A DNA stretch of 51,309 bases from Williamsia sp. (GTDB taxonomy: Bacteria > Bacteroidota > Bacteroidia > Chitinophagales > Chitinophagaceae), in NCBI GenBank assembly GCA_015069695.1, contig JADCRZ010000044.1, forward strand, positions 1 through 51,309. The letters run 5' to 3'. A program made the translations under genes and the position numbers. This document shows, piece after piece, positions 1 through 9,026 of this stretch (the stretch's first letter is position 1; each line of letters starts with the position of its first letter). The notes under the pieces were generated by a model. The model was given only the letters and a program-made list of their open reading frames with translations, did no database searches and was not told where the DNA came from.

Positions 1-102
1 GCACGCAGTAAAAAGCAGCCGCTTCCAGGTGTGCGCGTACTGGCACAAGCCTTAGAACGATTATTCTACTTGAAGAAAGGTTATCAGGCCGCTTCTCCTT
101 AA
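1..102 (+). CDS. C-terminal fragment of an unidentified protein
   Basis: An open frame runs in from the left edge and stops with TAA at 100-102, giving 33 residues that end in LFYLKKGYQAASP. The fragment is amphipathic and basic and shows no motif I recognise, so no function can be given. It is called coding because it is open from the edge, its composition is protein-like, and it is followed directly by repeat-bearing intergenic DNA. It could also be a chance open frame. Confidence 0.45.
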   Translation, partial: ARSKKQPLPGVRVLAQALERLFYLKKGYQAASP

Positions 103-119
103 AACCCCTACAAGATTAG

Positions 120-211
120 CCTCCCGGGAGGGGATAATACAAGTGTCCTTCTTGAAGGGGTGAGAAGAAAGCACAGCCTCTTGCAAGTGTATCGTATCCC
201 CTCCTGGAAGG
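120..211. repeat. GC-rich imperfect inverted repeat
   Basis: The arms at 120-136 and 195-211 are reverse complements at 15 of 17 positions (left arm CCTCCCGGGAGGGGATA). A related GAAGGGG box lies between them at 154-160. The element lies between the plus-strand fragment ending at 102 and the minus-strand cyanophycinase ending at 352, so it sits between converging genes. The rest of 212-351 shows nothing recognisable. Confidence 0.5.
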
Positions 212-351
212 GGCCGGGGTGGGTTCAAGACCGCATAGGTTTGAATCAGGAACATATATACATTGTCTCCCATCAAACGAACACCCTAAACTTAAAGATA
301 GATTGAACTTCTTGCAGTATACAAGAGGATAGAAGAAAAGCGAAGCCGTTA

Positions 352-1242
352 TTAATCGAAATCCTGCATAATGGGCGTAGTGGGTGCGAGGGCTTCGATG
401 AATTTTCTTTCGCGGCGCAGGTAGCCGTTGCCTTTGGCGCAGAGGTGTACGATGATTTTTTCCACGCTGATGGGATTGCCTTCGGGAATGTCGGCGATGT
501 TGCTGTAGCCGATCTCATGGCCGTCGATGATCATCACCAGGCCGCTGCCGATGGCTTCCATCTGGTTGCCCTCAGTGACCAGCATACCGGTATCTTCTCC
601 CAGTCCGATGCCGATGCAGGAAGGATTGCTTGCCACGGCCTGGGCGAGCCGGCCAAAGCGCCCTCTTTTTTCAAAATGACTGTCGATGATCACGTTGTCC
701 ATAAAGCTCAGGCCGGTGGTGATCTTTACCTCGCCCTTGAGATGGGCCTTGGTGGCATTGCCTTCATAGATCATGGTATTGCTCATGGCCATGGCTCCTG
801 CCGAGGTGCCGGCCACTACAAAATTTTCGGTTCTGAAACGGTGCTGCAGGATGCTCAGGAATTCTTTCCCGCCAAATACAGAGGTCAGCCTGAGCTGGTT
901 GCCGCCGCTGAACAAGACACAGTCTGCTTTTTGGATAGCATCCAGGTACTCCCCCTTCATGGTATCTTCCCGGTTGCGGATGTGCATGATGCCGATATTG
1001 GTACAACCGATCTTTCCAAAAGCATTCATGTAATTGTTTCCGACTTCATACGGGATCATAGAGGCGGTGGTAATGACTTCTATGCGTGCTGCCGGTCCGC
1101 CTGCTTCTTCCACGATCCTGCGCAGGATGCCCAGCTCAATAAAATTCAGGTTAGGATGGCCGATGATCTCGCCGTTCTGGGCAACGATGCCCTTGTCTTC
1201 TGCTCCTCCAATTACGATTAACTTTCCTTTTGGTATTAGCAT
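352..1242 (-). CDS. cphB: cyanophycinase (peptidase family S51)
   Basis: This 296-residue protein matches cyanophycinase, which cuts cyanophycin (multi-L-arginyl-poly-L-aspartate) into beta-Asp-Arg dipeptides. The nucleophile elbow GTSAGAMAMS puts the catalytic serine at about residue 147. The N-terminal VIGGAEDKG, the FSGGNQLRL segment at about 111-119 and the GIGLGEDTG segment are typical of the family. There is no signal peptide, so it should be cytoplasmic. No cyanophycin synthetase or isoaspartyl dipeptidase lies in the window, although the left edge is close. The start MLIPKGK is the only sensible one. A terminator separates it from xylB upstream, so it probably has its own promoter. 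Confidence 0.9.
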   Translation of the reverse strand: MLIPKGKLIVIGGAEDKGIVAQNGEIIGHPNLNFIELGILRRIVEEAGGPAARIEVITTASMIPYEVGNNYMNAFGKIGCTNIGIMHIRNREDTMKGEYLDAIQKADCVLFSGGNQLRLTSVFGGKEFLSILQHRFRTENFVVAGTSAGAMAMSNTMIYEGNATKAHLKGEVKITTGLSFMDNVIIDSHFEKRGRFGRLAQAVASNPSCIGIGLGEDTGMLVTEGNQMEAIGSGLVMIIDGHEIGYSNIADIPEGNPISVEKIIVHLCAKGNGYLRRERKFIEALAPTTPIMQDFD

Positions 1243-1267
1243 TAAATTTAATAATTACCGCTCCCTA

Positions 1268-1275
1268 CAAAAATA
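1268..1275 (-). promoter_or_regulatory. candidate -7 box for cphB
   Basis: On the minus strand this reads TATTTTTG, a full match to the Bacteroidota -7 consensus TAnnTTTG, 25 bases before the cphB start codon. No well-spaced -33 TTG is evident, which limits confidence. Confidence 0.35.
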
Positions 1276-1337
1276 ACGGAATTGTAGGCAATGCATTGCC
1301 CTAAAATCCCGCTTTCAGTACATTCTATATACAAACC

Positions 1338-1372
1338 AAAAAAAATGCCATGCACACAACGTACATGGCATT
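1338..1372 (-). terminator. rho-independent terminator after xylB
   Basis: Read on the minus strand, a 9-bp stem (AATGCCATG / CATGGCATT, 1344-1352 and 1364-1372) closes an 11-nt loop and is followed at once by a run of eight T (A-run 1338-1345 on the plus strand). It lies 20 bases past the xylB stop and should end the xylAB transcript before cphB. Confidence 0.8.
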
Positions 1373-1392
1373 GATAATAAATTGTTTTCTGC

Positions 1393-2877
1393 TCAGCCTT
1401 TGCTGAGATGCATTTGGAGGGCATCTTTCCATCCTGCATAAAGTTCATCGTACAAAAGGGTGTTTCCCGGCTCTACCGTGTTTGTTGTATCGCGGCGGCT
1501 GAAAGCAGCTGCCGGATCTGCAAAATACCCCGCACCTACACCCGCTCCCAGCGCAGCACCAACGCTTCCGTCGTTGTGGTGCAGCTCTACCGGTACACCG
1601 GTGGCATTTACAAAGGCCTCGATAAATACCTGGCTTAAAAACATGTTGGCCTTGCCTGCCCGTATCACGGTCGGATTGATCCCGTTCTCCCGCATAATGT
1701 CCAGCCCGTAGCGGAAAGCAAAGGCAATGCCTTCTTGTCCGGCCCGGAAAATATGGGCTGCACTGTGTTTGTTGAGATCGATGTTGTGCAGGTGGGCACC
1801 CACGATTTTGTTCGATAGCATGCGCTCTGCCCCGTTTCCAAAAGGAAGCACCAGCAATCCTTCACTGCCGGGAGCAATGGCACCGGCCTGCTCGTTCATC
1901 TGCGCATAGGAGATAGCCCCGCCTGTGTGGTTGCGCATCCAGCGGTTCAGGATGCCTGTTCCATTGATACAGAGCAACACCCCGATCCGGTTGGCAGCAG
2001 GCTGGTGGTTTACATGCGCAAAACTGTTTACACGCGATTGCTGGTCGAAGGTGAGGCCTTCACTAACGGCATAGATCACTCCGGAAGTACCCGCGGTAGC
2101 AGCCACTTCACCGGGCTCTACCACGTTCAGGGAAAATGCATTGTTGGGCTGATCACCGGCTTTGTAGGCAACCGGGATACCGGCTTTCAACGACAGTTCA
2201 GCTGCTACTTCAGGCAGCAGCTGTCCGTGTACAGAAAACACCGGCTGCACAGGCGGAATGACGTCCCGGTCAAAACCAAAATAACCCATTACATCCTCCG
2301 ACACTTCATTTGCCTGGAAATCCCAGAAGATGCCTTCCGAAAGGGAAGAAGGGGTAGCAGTAACGGCACCGGTTAAACGCTGTGCAATAAAATCGCCGGG
2401 CAGCAGCATGTGGCTGACGCGTGCAAACACATCCGGCTCCTGCTCCTTTACCCAGGCCAGCTTGGAGGCCGTAAAATTACCGGGCGAGTTGAGCAGGTGC
2501 TGCAGACAGATATCTTCCCCGATCTTTTGGAAAGCCCCTTCCCCATAAGGCACGGCCCGGCTATCGCACCAGATAATGCTGTTGCGAAGTACATCTCCCT
2601 TTTCATCAAGCAATACCAGTCCGTGCATCTGGTACGAAATACCAATAGCACCAATATCCTGCGGATTGTACTGGTTACCGGCATGCGCTTTCCTGATGGC
2701 CTGCTTCACATCCTGCCACCAGGTATCCGGCGACTGCTCCGCCCATCCATGCTTGTAAGAAATAATTTCCCGCTCTGCATCCGGATACTGGGCCGACGCA
2801 ACCGTCCGCTGCGAAGCCCCATCCACCACAGAAACTTTGATTGATGATGTGCCTACGTCTATGCCTAGGAGTAACAT
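1393..2877 (-). CDS. xylB: xylulokinase
   Basis: This 494-residue FGGY-family sugar kinase phosphorylates D-xylulose to D-xylulose 5-phosphate with ATP. The N-terminus LLLGIDVGTSSIKVSVVD is the first phosphate-binding motif. GISYQMHGLVLLD at about 104-116 is the xylulokinase-type substrate region, and GDQPNNAFSLNVVEPGEVAATAGTS carries the second ATP-site motif. The length is normal for XylB. It starts 23 bases after the xylA stop, so xylA and xylB form an operon. A terminator follows. The identity is well supported by motifs and by its xylose-isomerase neighbour. Confidence 0.95.
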   Translation of the reverse strand: MLLLGIDVGTSSIKVSVVDGASQRTVASAQYPDAEREIISYKHGWAEQSPDTWWQDVKQAIRKAHAGNQYNPQDIGAIGISYQMHGLVLLDEKGDVLRNSIIWCDSRAVPYGEGAFQKIGEDICLQHLLNSPGNFTASKLAWVKEQEPDVFARVSHMLLPGDFIAQRLTGAVTATPSSLSEGIFWDFQANEVSEDVMGYFGFDRDVIPPVQPVFSVHGQLLPEVAAELSLKAGIPVAYKAGDQPNNAFSLNVVEPGEVAATAGTSGVIYAVSEGLTFDQQSRVNSFAHVNHQPAANRIGVLLCINGTGILNRWMRNHTGGAISYAQMNEQAGAIAPGSEGLLVLPFGNGAERMLSNKIVGAHLHNIDLNKHSAAHIFRAGQEGIAFAFRYGLDIMRENGINPTVIRAGKANMFLSQVFIEAFVNATGVPVELHHNDGSVGAALGAGVGAGYFADPAAAFSRRDTTNTVEPGNTLLYDELYAGWKDALQMHLSKG

Positions 2878-2900
2878 AATAAAACTGTCTGAACCACGAT

Positions 2901-4229
2901 TTAAATATACCTGTTAACAATATTCTCCAGATACTCTTGCCGCCCGCTGATGGTTTGGGGCTCGCCGTTTTCGGCGGCGTAGTTGCGCAGGTCTTCGAGG
3001 GAGAGTTTGCCTTCTTCAAATTCTTTTCCCTTGCCGCTATCGTATGAAGCATAGCGTTCCTGGCGGAGCTTTTTATACTCGGATCTTTGCAGGATGTTAT
3101 CGGCTGCGATAAGGGCGCGGGCAAATGTATCCACGCCGCCGATGTGCGCTGCAAACAGATCAAAAGGATCGGTGGAGTTTCTCCTGATCTTTGCGTCGAA
3201 GTTGACACCGCCGCCCTGGAAGCCACCGCCTTCCAGGATGATGAGCATGGCTTCAGTTACTTCATTGATATTGTTGGGAAACTGGTCTGTATCCCAGCCA
3301 TTCTGGTAATCACCCCGGTTGGCATCCATCGAGCCCAGCAGGTTGTTGTCGACCGCCACCTGCAGCTCATGGGTAAAAGTATGTCCGGCCAGGGTAGCAT
3401 GGTTTACTTCCAGGTTTAGTTTAAAATCGTTGAGCAGATCGTACTGGCGGAGAAAGCCGGCCACAGTCGCTGCATCAAAATCGTACTGGTGTTTGGAAGG
3501 TTCAGCAGGCTTGGGCTCTATCAGGAAAGTGCCTTTGAAGCCTTGCTTGCGGGCATAATCTTTTGCCGCATGCAGGAACTTTGCCATGTGCTCTAACTCC
3601 CGCTTCATATTTGTATTGAGCAGGCTCATATAACCTTCGCGGCCACCCCAGAATACATAATTTTCTCCGCCCAAGGCGATTGTTGCATCAATCGCTGCCT
3701 TCACTTGTGCGGCACCGTGAGCCAGCACATGAAAATCAGGATTGGTAGAAGCACCGTTCATATACCGCCGGTTGGAGAATAGGTTGGCTGTTCCCCAGAG
3801 CAGCTGGACGCCGCTTTCTGCCTGTTTTTGTTTGGCATAGTCGGTCAGTGCCTGCAGGCGGCGTTCGTTCTCTGCCACATCATTTGAATAACCCACTACA
3901 TCTACATCATGAAAACAATAGAAAGGAAAATTTATTTTTGTAATAAACTCGAAAGCCGCATCCATCTTGTCTTTGGCCCTTTCCACAGGATCTGCTTTTT
4001 CATCCCATGGAAACAAATGGGTCGGCTCGCCAAACGGATCGGAACCGTTTCCCCCAAATGAATGCCAGTAGGCTGATGCAAACCTGAAATGGTCTTTCAT
4101 TGACTTGCCTGCAACCACTTTGTTCTCGTCATACCAGCGGTAAGCCAGCGGGTTGTCTGTATCCGGTCCTTCGTATTTGATGGAACCAATTCCATTAAAA
4201 TATTCTTTGTCGCCCAATACAACTTTCAT
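2901..4229 (-). CDS. xylA: xylose isomerase
   Basis: This protein converts D-xylose to D-xylulose in the cytoplasm and is 442 residues long, typical of class II xylose isomerases. YCFHDVD at about 104-110 contains the catalytic His107 and Asp110. [18 protein letters not shown] and the later DANRGD and WDTDQFP segments carry metal-binding residues. An in-frame ATG lies 54 bases upstream at 4283, but [11 protein letters not shown] at 4229 fits the usual family start, and a -7 box lies between the two codons. It is the first gene of the xylAB operon, directly downstream of the GH10 xylanase on the same strand. Confidence 0.95.
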   Translation of the reverse strand: MKVVLGDKEYFNGIGSIKYEGPDTDNPLAYRWYDENKVVAGKSMKDHFRFASAYWHSFGGNGSDPFGEPTHLFPWDEKADPVERAKDKMDAAFEFITKINFPFYCFHDVDVVGYSNDVAENERRLQALTDYAKQKQAESGVQLLWGTANLFSNRRYMNGASTNPDFHVLAHGAAQVKAAIDATIALGGENYVFWGGREGYMSLLNTNMKRELEHMAKFLHAAKDYARKQGFKGTFLIEPKPAEPSKHQYDFDAATVAGFLRQYDLLNDFKLNLEVNHATLAGHTFTHELQVAVDNNLLGSMDANRGDYQNGWDTDQFPNNINEVTEAMLIILEGGGFQGGGVNFDAKIRRNSTDPFDLFAAHIGGVDTFARALIAADNILQRSEYKKLRQERYASYDSGKGKEFEEGKLSLEDLRNYAAENGEPQTISGRQEYLENIVNRYI

Positions 4230-4261
4230 TACAGTTATTTTATGGTTATTGAATATTGAAT

Positions 4262-4269
4262 CAAATGTA
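4262..4269 (-). promoter_or_regulatory. candidate promoter of xylAB
   Basis: On the minus strand this reads TACATTTG, a perfect TAnnTTTG -7 box, with a TTTG 16 bases further upstream (4286-4289). That spacing is slightly short for a -33 element. Its place just before the xylA start supports the 4229 start codon and suggests xylAB can be transcribed separately from the xylanase gene. Confidence 0.5.
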
Positions 4270-4325
4270 GAGATATAAATCAATACAAACCGGGAAGTTA
4301 TTGGCCCTCTACCTACCAGTCCTCC

Positions 4326-6473
4326 CTACTTGTTGCCTACAACAATTTTCTCTGCAGACAGGCTGCCGTTTGTATGCACCTGTACAAGATAAGTGCCGTT
4401 CATGCCCTGTGCAGACACGGTCTGCACGCCGGATGCCGGCAAGGGCAATGTCTTTACAGTCCGTCCATACGCATCCATGATGGTGATGGTTCCCTTGTTC
4501 TGTCCATCAGGTTCGGCGCGAACTACAAATGAACCCACTGCGGGATTGGGATATACCTGGATAAAGCCCCGTTGTACACCAGCGAAGCTCACGGTTCTTA
4601 CACCATAATAAGTTTTCCCGCCATCCCTGTCATACTGTACAAGCCGGTAATAGTTCAGTCCGTTGTACGGCAGCTTGTCGGTAGTTGTATACACCGCATT
4701 GCCCTGGAGCAGTGAATGAGATTTTACAGTGAAGAGTGCCGTATAATTGATTCCGTCTGCCGAGCGTTCAATCACATAATGATCGTTGCTGGTTTCATCG
4801 GTGGCGGCCCAGGTGATGGTGACCTGGTTGTCTTTTTTGGCCGCATCAAATTGGGTAAGCTTTACAGGCAAGGGCACGGCAGCGGTCTGTACATACTGCT
4901 TCAACCATACCATGGCTGCTTTTTCCGCGCCGTTGGAATACACCAGCGGAGCGCCTTGCGCTGTTCTCCAGTGGCCGGGTCTGTATCCCCATACAGTTAC
5001 GCCTTTGATGGCCGGGTGCTCCCAGAAAAGCGGGAACACACGCTTGTATTCATTGAGCTGAACAGTATCACCCTGCCCTGTTTCAGCGGGTGGCCCGTCA
5101 ATGTCCAGTTCTGTTGCGTACAGGGGCAGTCCGGCTGTTGCCAGGGTATTCAGGTTGTTGGTAATGGTAGCAGCAGGTGTTCCGAATGTTGTAAATGCAT
5201 GCGCCTGTTCTCCGATGCCATCGATCAGGTTCTCTGCTTTAAGCAGGTTGATGATCTGCAGGTATTGTGCCGTGCTTGCTGTGCTGTTTACAATGCTGTA
5301 ATCATTGATCCAGAGTTTGGTGGCGGCAGGGAAATACTGACGGGCCAGGCGGAAAGCATTCAATATCCAATCCCATCCTGTGGCACCGCTGCCACCCAGG
5401 GCGTTGATATAGTTGCCGCCCCCGTTTCCTTTATTGGGTGGTGCATGCAGGGGTTCATTCACCACTTCTATAAAATCAATGGCAGGATAGCGTTGCGCCA
5501 CCCGTGAGAACCAGTTTTTGATGGCGGCCAGCTGGTCATCGGAAGAAAGATTGTCGAGCCAGGTAGGCTGCTGGCTGCCCCAGATCAGGGTATGCATTTT
5601 AAAAGGAAAGCCATTGGCTTTGGCCGTGTTGTAAGCTGAATCCAGTTCGGCCCAGTTATATACTCCGCGGGTTGCTTCCACACTGCCCCATTTGCCGGCA
5701 TTCTCCGGCGTCACCTGGTTCCAGTAAGCGGTGAAATTGGGTTTCTGGGAAGGATTGCTATACGCGCTGCCCAGGAATTTGGCTTTGCCGGTTGCGATGG
5801 GCGGACCAGGCGGCGTATACGGCGGAGGCGGGGGTGTAGTAGAGCCAGGTTGCCCATTGTTGAGGTTGCTGACGGTAAAATAAAAGCCCGTCAACCCAAA
5901 TACAAATTTGTCAAAGTCCAATCCGTTTTCCCGTCCGCCGATCTGGAATGTTTGCGTCAGGTTGCCGGCTGGCACGGTAAAAAAAACAGGTGCTTCCCCT
6001 CCATTGAACCGCGACATATCGATCCACTTCCAGATCCCATTGGTGGCAACTGCGCCGCCTCCGCTCACGATCGTATTGGCAGCCGTATCGCCCACATTGT
6101 TGAGGTTGTTGGCAAGGATCCAGTCCCCATCACTGCCGGTGCCTGTGGCGGCTACCGTCTTTGTGCCAAAGCCGTTGCCATAAAAATAGCTGTCATCATT
6201 CGCGCCATTCGGACCGATCCTTACGCGGGCATACAGTTCGTAGACACCGGCAGCAGGAAAGGTAACCGTGTAAGTAGCTACCCGGTTGGTGTTTCCCGGA
6301 TTACCGGATGCAACCAGGTCGGTGGTGCAGGTGATGTAGTTGATGCTGCCAACAGTCAGGCTGTTGAAATCCGCGCCCAGCGTACCTGATTCGGCTTCTA
6401 TGGTGACGGAATTCTGAGACAGCACAGGGAGGGTGGCGATGGTTAGAAAAAAGGCAAAGAGCAGCTTTTTCAT
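4326..6473 (-). CDS. secreted GH10 endo-1,4-beta-xylanase with CBM and T9SS sorting domain
   Basis: This 715-residue enzyme cuts internal beta-1,4 bonds of xylan. In order it has a signal peptide (1-19), a carbohydrate-binding module of the CBM6/35-like type starting at VTIEAESG (about 22-200), a proline-rich linker (about 212-226), a GH10 barrel (about 230-530), a fibronectin-III-like segment (about 535-630) and a T9SS type A sorting domain from YPNPAVGSF to the end (about 641-715). The acid/base is Glu340 in EVVNEPLH and the nucleophile is Glu455 in ATELDID. Export across the outer membrane by the type IX system is inferred from the tail. It is divergent from the GH67 gene and sits upstream of xylAB, which fits a glucuronoxylan-use locus. 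Confidence 0.93.
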   Translation of the reverse strand: MKKLLFAFFLTIATLPVLSQNSVTIEAESGTLGADFNSLTVGSINYITCTTDLVASGNPGNTNRVATYTVTFPAAGVYELYARVRIGPNGANDDSYFYGNGFGTKTVAATGTGSDGDWILANNLNNVGDTAANTIVSGGGAVATNGIWKWIDMSRFNGGEAPVFFTVPAGNLTQTFQIGGRENGLDFDKFVFGLTGFYFTVSNLNNGQPGSTTPPPPPYTPPGPPIATGKAKFLGSAYSNPSQKPNFTAYWNQVTPENAGKWGSVEATRGVYNWAELDSAYNTAKANGFPFKMHTLIWGSQQPTWLDNLSSDDQLAAIKNWFSRVAQRYPAIDFIEVVNEPLHAPPNKGNGGGNYINALGGSGATGWDWILNAFRLARQYFPAATKLWINDYSIVNSTASTAQYLQIINLLKAENLIDGIGEQAHAFTTFGTPAATITNNLNTLATAGLPLYATELDIDGPPAETGQGDTVQLNEYKRVFPLFWEHPAIKGVTVWGYRPGHWRTAQGAPLVYSNGAEKAAMVWLKQYVQTAAVPLPVKLTQFDAAKKDNQVTITWAATDETSNDHYVIERSADGINYTALFTVKSHSLLQGNAVYTTTDKLPYNGLNYYRLVQYDRDGGKTYYGVRTVSFAGVQRGFIQVYPNPAVGSFVVRAEPDGQNKGTITIMDAYGRTVKTLPLPASGVQTVSAQGMNGTYLVQVHTNGSLSAEKIVVGNK

Positions 6474-6804
6474 GTATCAGGTATTTAGTTTTGGTATGGT
6501 TGTAAAACAGTTGTTGGCAGATAACACGGTATGGTTACTCTCAATCACATACATGCAACTGAGAACAGGGACAACAAAGACAAGGCGAATGGAGATGAGC
6601 TGGTTGGAACAGCGTTTTCAGCGTACCAGTTTCTTGTTTCATAGTACAATCGTTTACAAGGAGAGGTAGATAGCACGGCAGTGCCGCAGCACGAAAATCG
6701 GAAATAAAGTTTAACACGCAACCGATTGCATAAATATTTTTTCAGAAAAGTTTTCCAGTGTAGTTTTATGCCGCTTTATGCTATCTCCTCACCAGTTCCT
6801 CCAT
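6474..6804. other. intergenic control region between the xylanase and alpha-glucuronidase genes
   Basis: These 331 bases separate two divergent xylan genes and should hold both promoters. A near-consensus box TAGTTTTA lies about 40 bases before the plus-strand start. No clean -7/-33 pair, operator palindrome or RNA structure could be identified by eye on either side. Short open frames here show no protein-like features. Confidence 0.4.
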
Positions 6805-8964
6805 ATGAAAAAAACAGCTTTCTTTTTTTTCTTCTTCTTATCCTTTTGTAGTCTTTGCGCGGAAGACGGTTACCGTTTGTGGCTGCGCTATGATAAGATC
6901 AGTGACAATGCCCTGCTGCAGCAATACAGCAGCCAGCTATCTTCCCTGCTCCCCGCTGCTTCCACTCCTACCCTGCAGACCGCACAACAGGAATTACAAA
7001 GCGGTTTACAAGGATTGCTTGGTAAGCAGATCCCGCTGCAACCTGCGCTGGCAAACGGTTCTATCATATTAGGTACGCCTGCTACCTCTTCCCTTATTGC
7101 TTCTGTCGTCCCTGCCCGCCAGTTAGCGGCTGCAGGTGCTGAAGGCTTTGTCTTGCAGACTGCTGTCAGCAGCGGAAAGAATGTGACCGTGATCACCGGC
7201 AACAAAGAGGCAGGCGTACTTTATGGCGTCTTTTATTTTCTCCGCCTCCTGCAAACGCATCAATCTATCCGGCCGCTTGCTTTTACCAGCGCGCCCAAGA
7301 TCGGGTTGCGGCTGCTGAACCATTGGGACAACCTCAACCGGAGCGTGGAACGTGGCTATGCGGGCATTTCTATCTGGGACTGGCACAAACTGCCTGATTA
7401 TCTGGACCGCCGTTATACAGACTACGCCCGGGCCAACGCTTCTATCGGCATCAACGGCACAGTGCTGACCAACGTGAATGCCAACGCGCTTACCCTTACA
7501 AAAGATTATCTGGTAAAAGCCGCAGCCCTGGCCCATGTATTCAGGCCTTATGGCATCAAGGTTTATCTCACCGCCCGCTTCAGCGCGCCCATCGAGATCG
7601 GCAAATTGAAAACGGCTGACCCGCTTGATCCTGCTGTGCAGCAATGGTGGAAACAAAAAGCAGACGAGATTTACAGCTACATCCCTGATTTTGGCGGCTT
7701 GCTGGTAAAGGCCAATTCAGAAGGACAACCCGGTCCGCAGAACTATGGAAGAACGCATGCAGATGGCGCCAACATGCTGGCTGATGCTATCACACCCCAT
7801 GGCGGCGTAGTGATCTGGCGCGCCTTTGTTTACAGCAACGAAACACCTGACGACCGATTTAAACAAGCTTACAACGAATTCAAACCCCTGGATGGAAAGT
7901 TCCGGAAAGGCGTACTGGTGCAGGTCAAAAACGGCCCGATCGATTTCCAGCCCCGCGAACCTTTTCATCCTCTTTTTGGTGCAATGCCAGCTACCCCGCT
8001 GATGATGGAATACCAGCTTACGCAGGAGTACCTGGGTTTTGCTACCCACCTGGTATACGAAGCCCCCCTGTTCACAGAAGTGCTCCAGGCCGATACCTAT
8101 GCAAAGGGAAAGCGATCGGAAGTTGCCAGTGCAATCGATGGCACGCTAGAAGGGCATTCCCTTACCGGCATGGCCGGAGTAGCCAACATCGGCAACGACC
8201 GCAACTGGTGCGGACATCCCTTTGCGCAAGCCAACTGGTATGCCCTGGGAAGGCTGGCCTGGGATCATGACCTGAGTGCCGCACAGATCGCGGAGGAATG
8301 GATCCGGCAAACCTTTGCCAACCAGCCCGCTTTTGTAGGACCGGTCAAAGCCATGATGCTTTCCTCGCGCGAAACCATGGTCAATTACATGACGCCGCTC
8401 GGACTGCATCACATCATGGGTTATGGTCATCATTATGGGCCGGCACCCTGGTACAACCAGGCACCCCGGGCCGACTGGAACCCGGTTTATTTTCACAAGG
8501 CAGATTCGCTGGGACTCGGTTTCGACCGAACCGCTGCCGGCAGCAATGCCTTGGCACAATACAAGGACGAGGTGGCCAGGCTCTATGGCAACCTGCAAAC
8601 CTGTCCGGAAGCCTTTCTGCTCTGGTTTCATCATGTACCCTGGAACTATAAAATGAAGTCAGGCAGAACACTCTGGGAAGAGCTGTGCTACAAATACTAT
8701 ACAGGCGCTGACTCCGTGAAACAGATGCGGCAGACCTGGAATGGGATGAAGGGCCTGATTGATGAGGAAAGGTTTGCGCAGGTGAACATGCTGCTGGGCA
8801 TCCAGGAAAAGGAAGCTATCTGGTGGCGCAATGCCTGTGTGCTTTACTTTCAAACTTTTTCCCGCATGCCCCTGCCGGCGGGGTATGAAAAACCGGATCA
8901 ATCACTGGAGTATTATCAATCACTCCGTTTTCCCTACGCACCCGGCATCGGCGGCAATCTCTAA
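6805..8964 (+). CDS. aguA: secreted alpha-glucuronidase, GH67
   Basis: This 719-residue protein removes (4-O-methyl)-D-glucuronic acid from the non-reducing-end xylose of xylo-oligosaccharides. The start at 6805 gives a clean signal peptide with a run of six phenylalanines. An in-frame ATG 27 bases upstream would spoil it. Family features are HWDNLNRSVERGYAG at about 173-187, a candidate acid Glu306 in VKANSEGQPGP, and candidate base residues Asp380 (NGPIDF) and Glu408 (TQEYLG). The 28-residue Asp-Glu spacing matches the catalytic pair described for the Cellvibrio enzyme. No T9SS tail is present, so it is probably periplasmic and acts after the GH10 xylanase. Confidence 0.92.
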   Translation: MKKTAFFFFFFLSFCSLCAEDGYRLWLRYDKISDNALLQQYSSQLSSLLPAASTPTLQTAQQELQSGLQGLLGKQIPLQPALANGSIILGTPATSSLIASVVPARQLAAAGAEGFVLQTAVSSGKNVTVITGNKEAGVLYGVFYFLRLLQTHQSIRPLAFTSAPKIGLRLLNHWDNLNRSVERGYAGISIWDWHKLPDYLDRRYTDYARANASIGINGTVLTNVNANALTLTKDYLVKAAALAHVFRPYGIKVYLTARFSAPIEIGKLKTADPLDPAVQQWWKQKADEIYSYIPDFGGLLVKANSEGQPGPQNYGRTHADGANMLADAITPHGGVVIWRAFVYSNETPDDRFKQAYNEFKPLDGKFRKGVLVQVKNGPIDFQPREPFHPLFGAMPATPLMMEYQLTQEYLGFATHLVYEAPLFTEVLQADTYAKGKRSEVASAIDGTLEGHSLTGMAGVANIGNDRNWCGHPFAQANWYALGRLAWDHDLSAAQIAEEWIRQTFANQPAFVGPVKAMMLSSRETMVNYMTPLGLHHIMGYGHHYGPAPWYNQAPRADWNPVYFHKADSLGLGFDRTAAGSNALAQYKDEVARLYGNLQTCPEAFLLWFHHVPWNYKMKSGRTLWEELCYKYYTGADSVKQMRQTWNGMKGLIDEERFAQVNMLLGIQEKEAIWWRNACVLYFQTFSRMPLPAGYEKPDQSLEYYQSLRFPYAPGIGGNL

Positions 8965-8969
8965 GCTCA

Positions 8970-9006
8970 TTGCTTGGTAAGGGAGGCAATTCTATATTTA
9001 CATTTC
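8970..9006 (+). promoter_or_regulatory. candidate promoter of the SDR gene
   Basis: A TTG at 8970-8972 lies 20 bases before TATATTTA (8993-9000). An overlapping alternative, TACATTTC (8999-9006), is preceded 22 bases upstream by TTG at 8974-8976. Both are one base off the TAnnTTTG consensus, with acceptable spacing. It would let the SDR be made separately from aguA. Confidence 0.35.
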
Positions 9007-9026
9007 TAATCAACCTAAATTACTAC

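Noticed and set aside
445-1221. Long open frame on the plus strand opposite the cyanophycinase gene
   Set aside because: It lies wholly antisense to a well-supported gene and its translation matches nothing. It is a shadow of codon bias.
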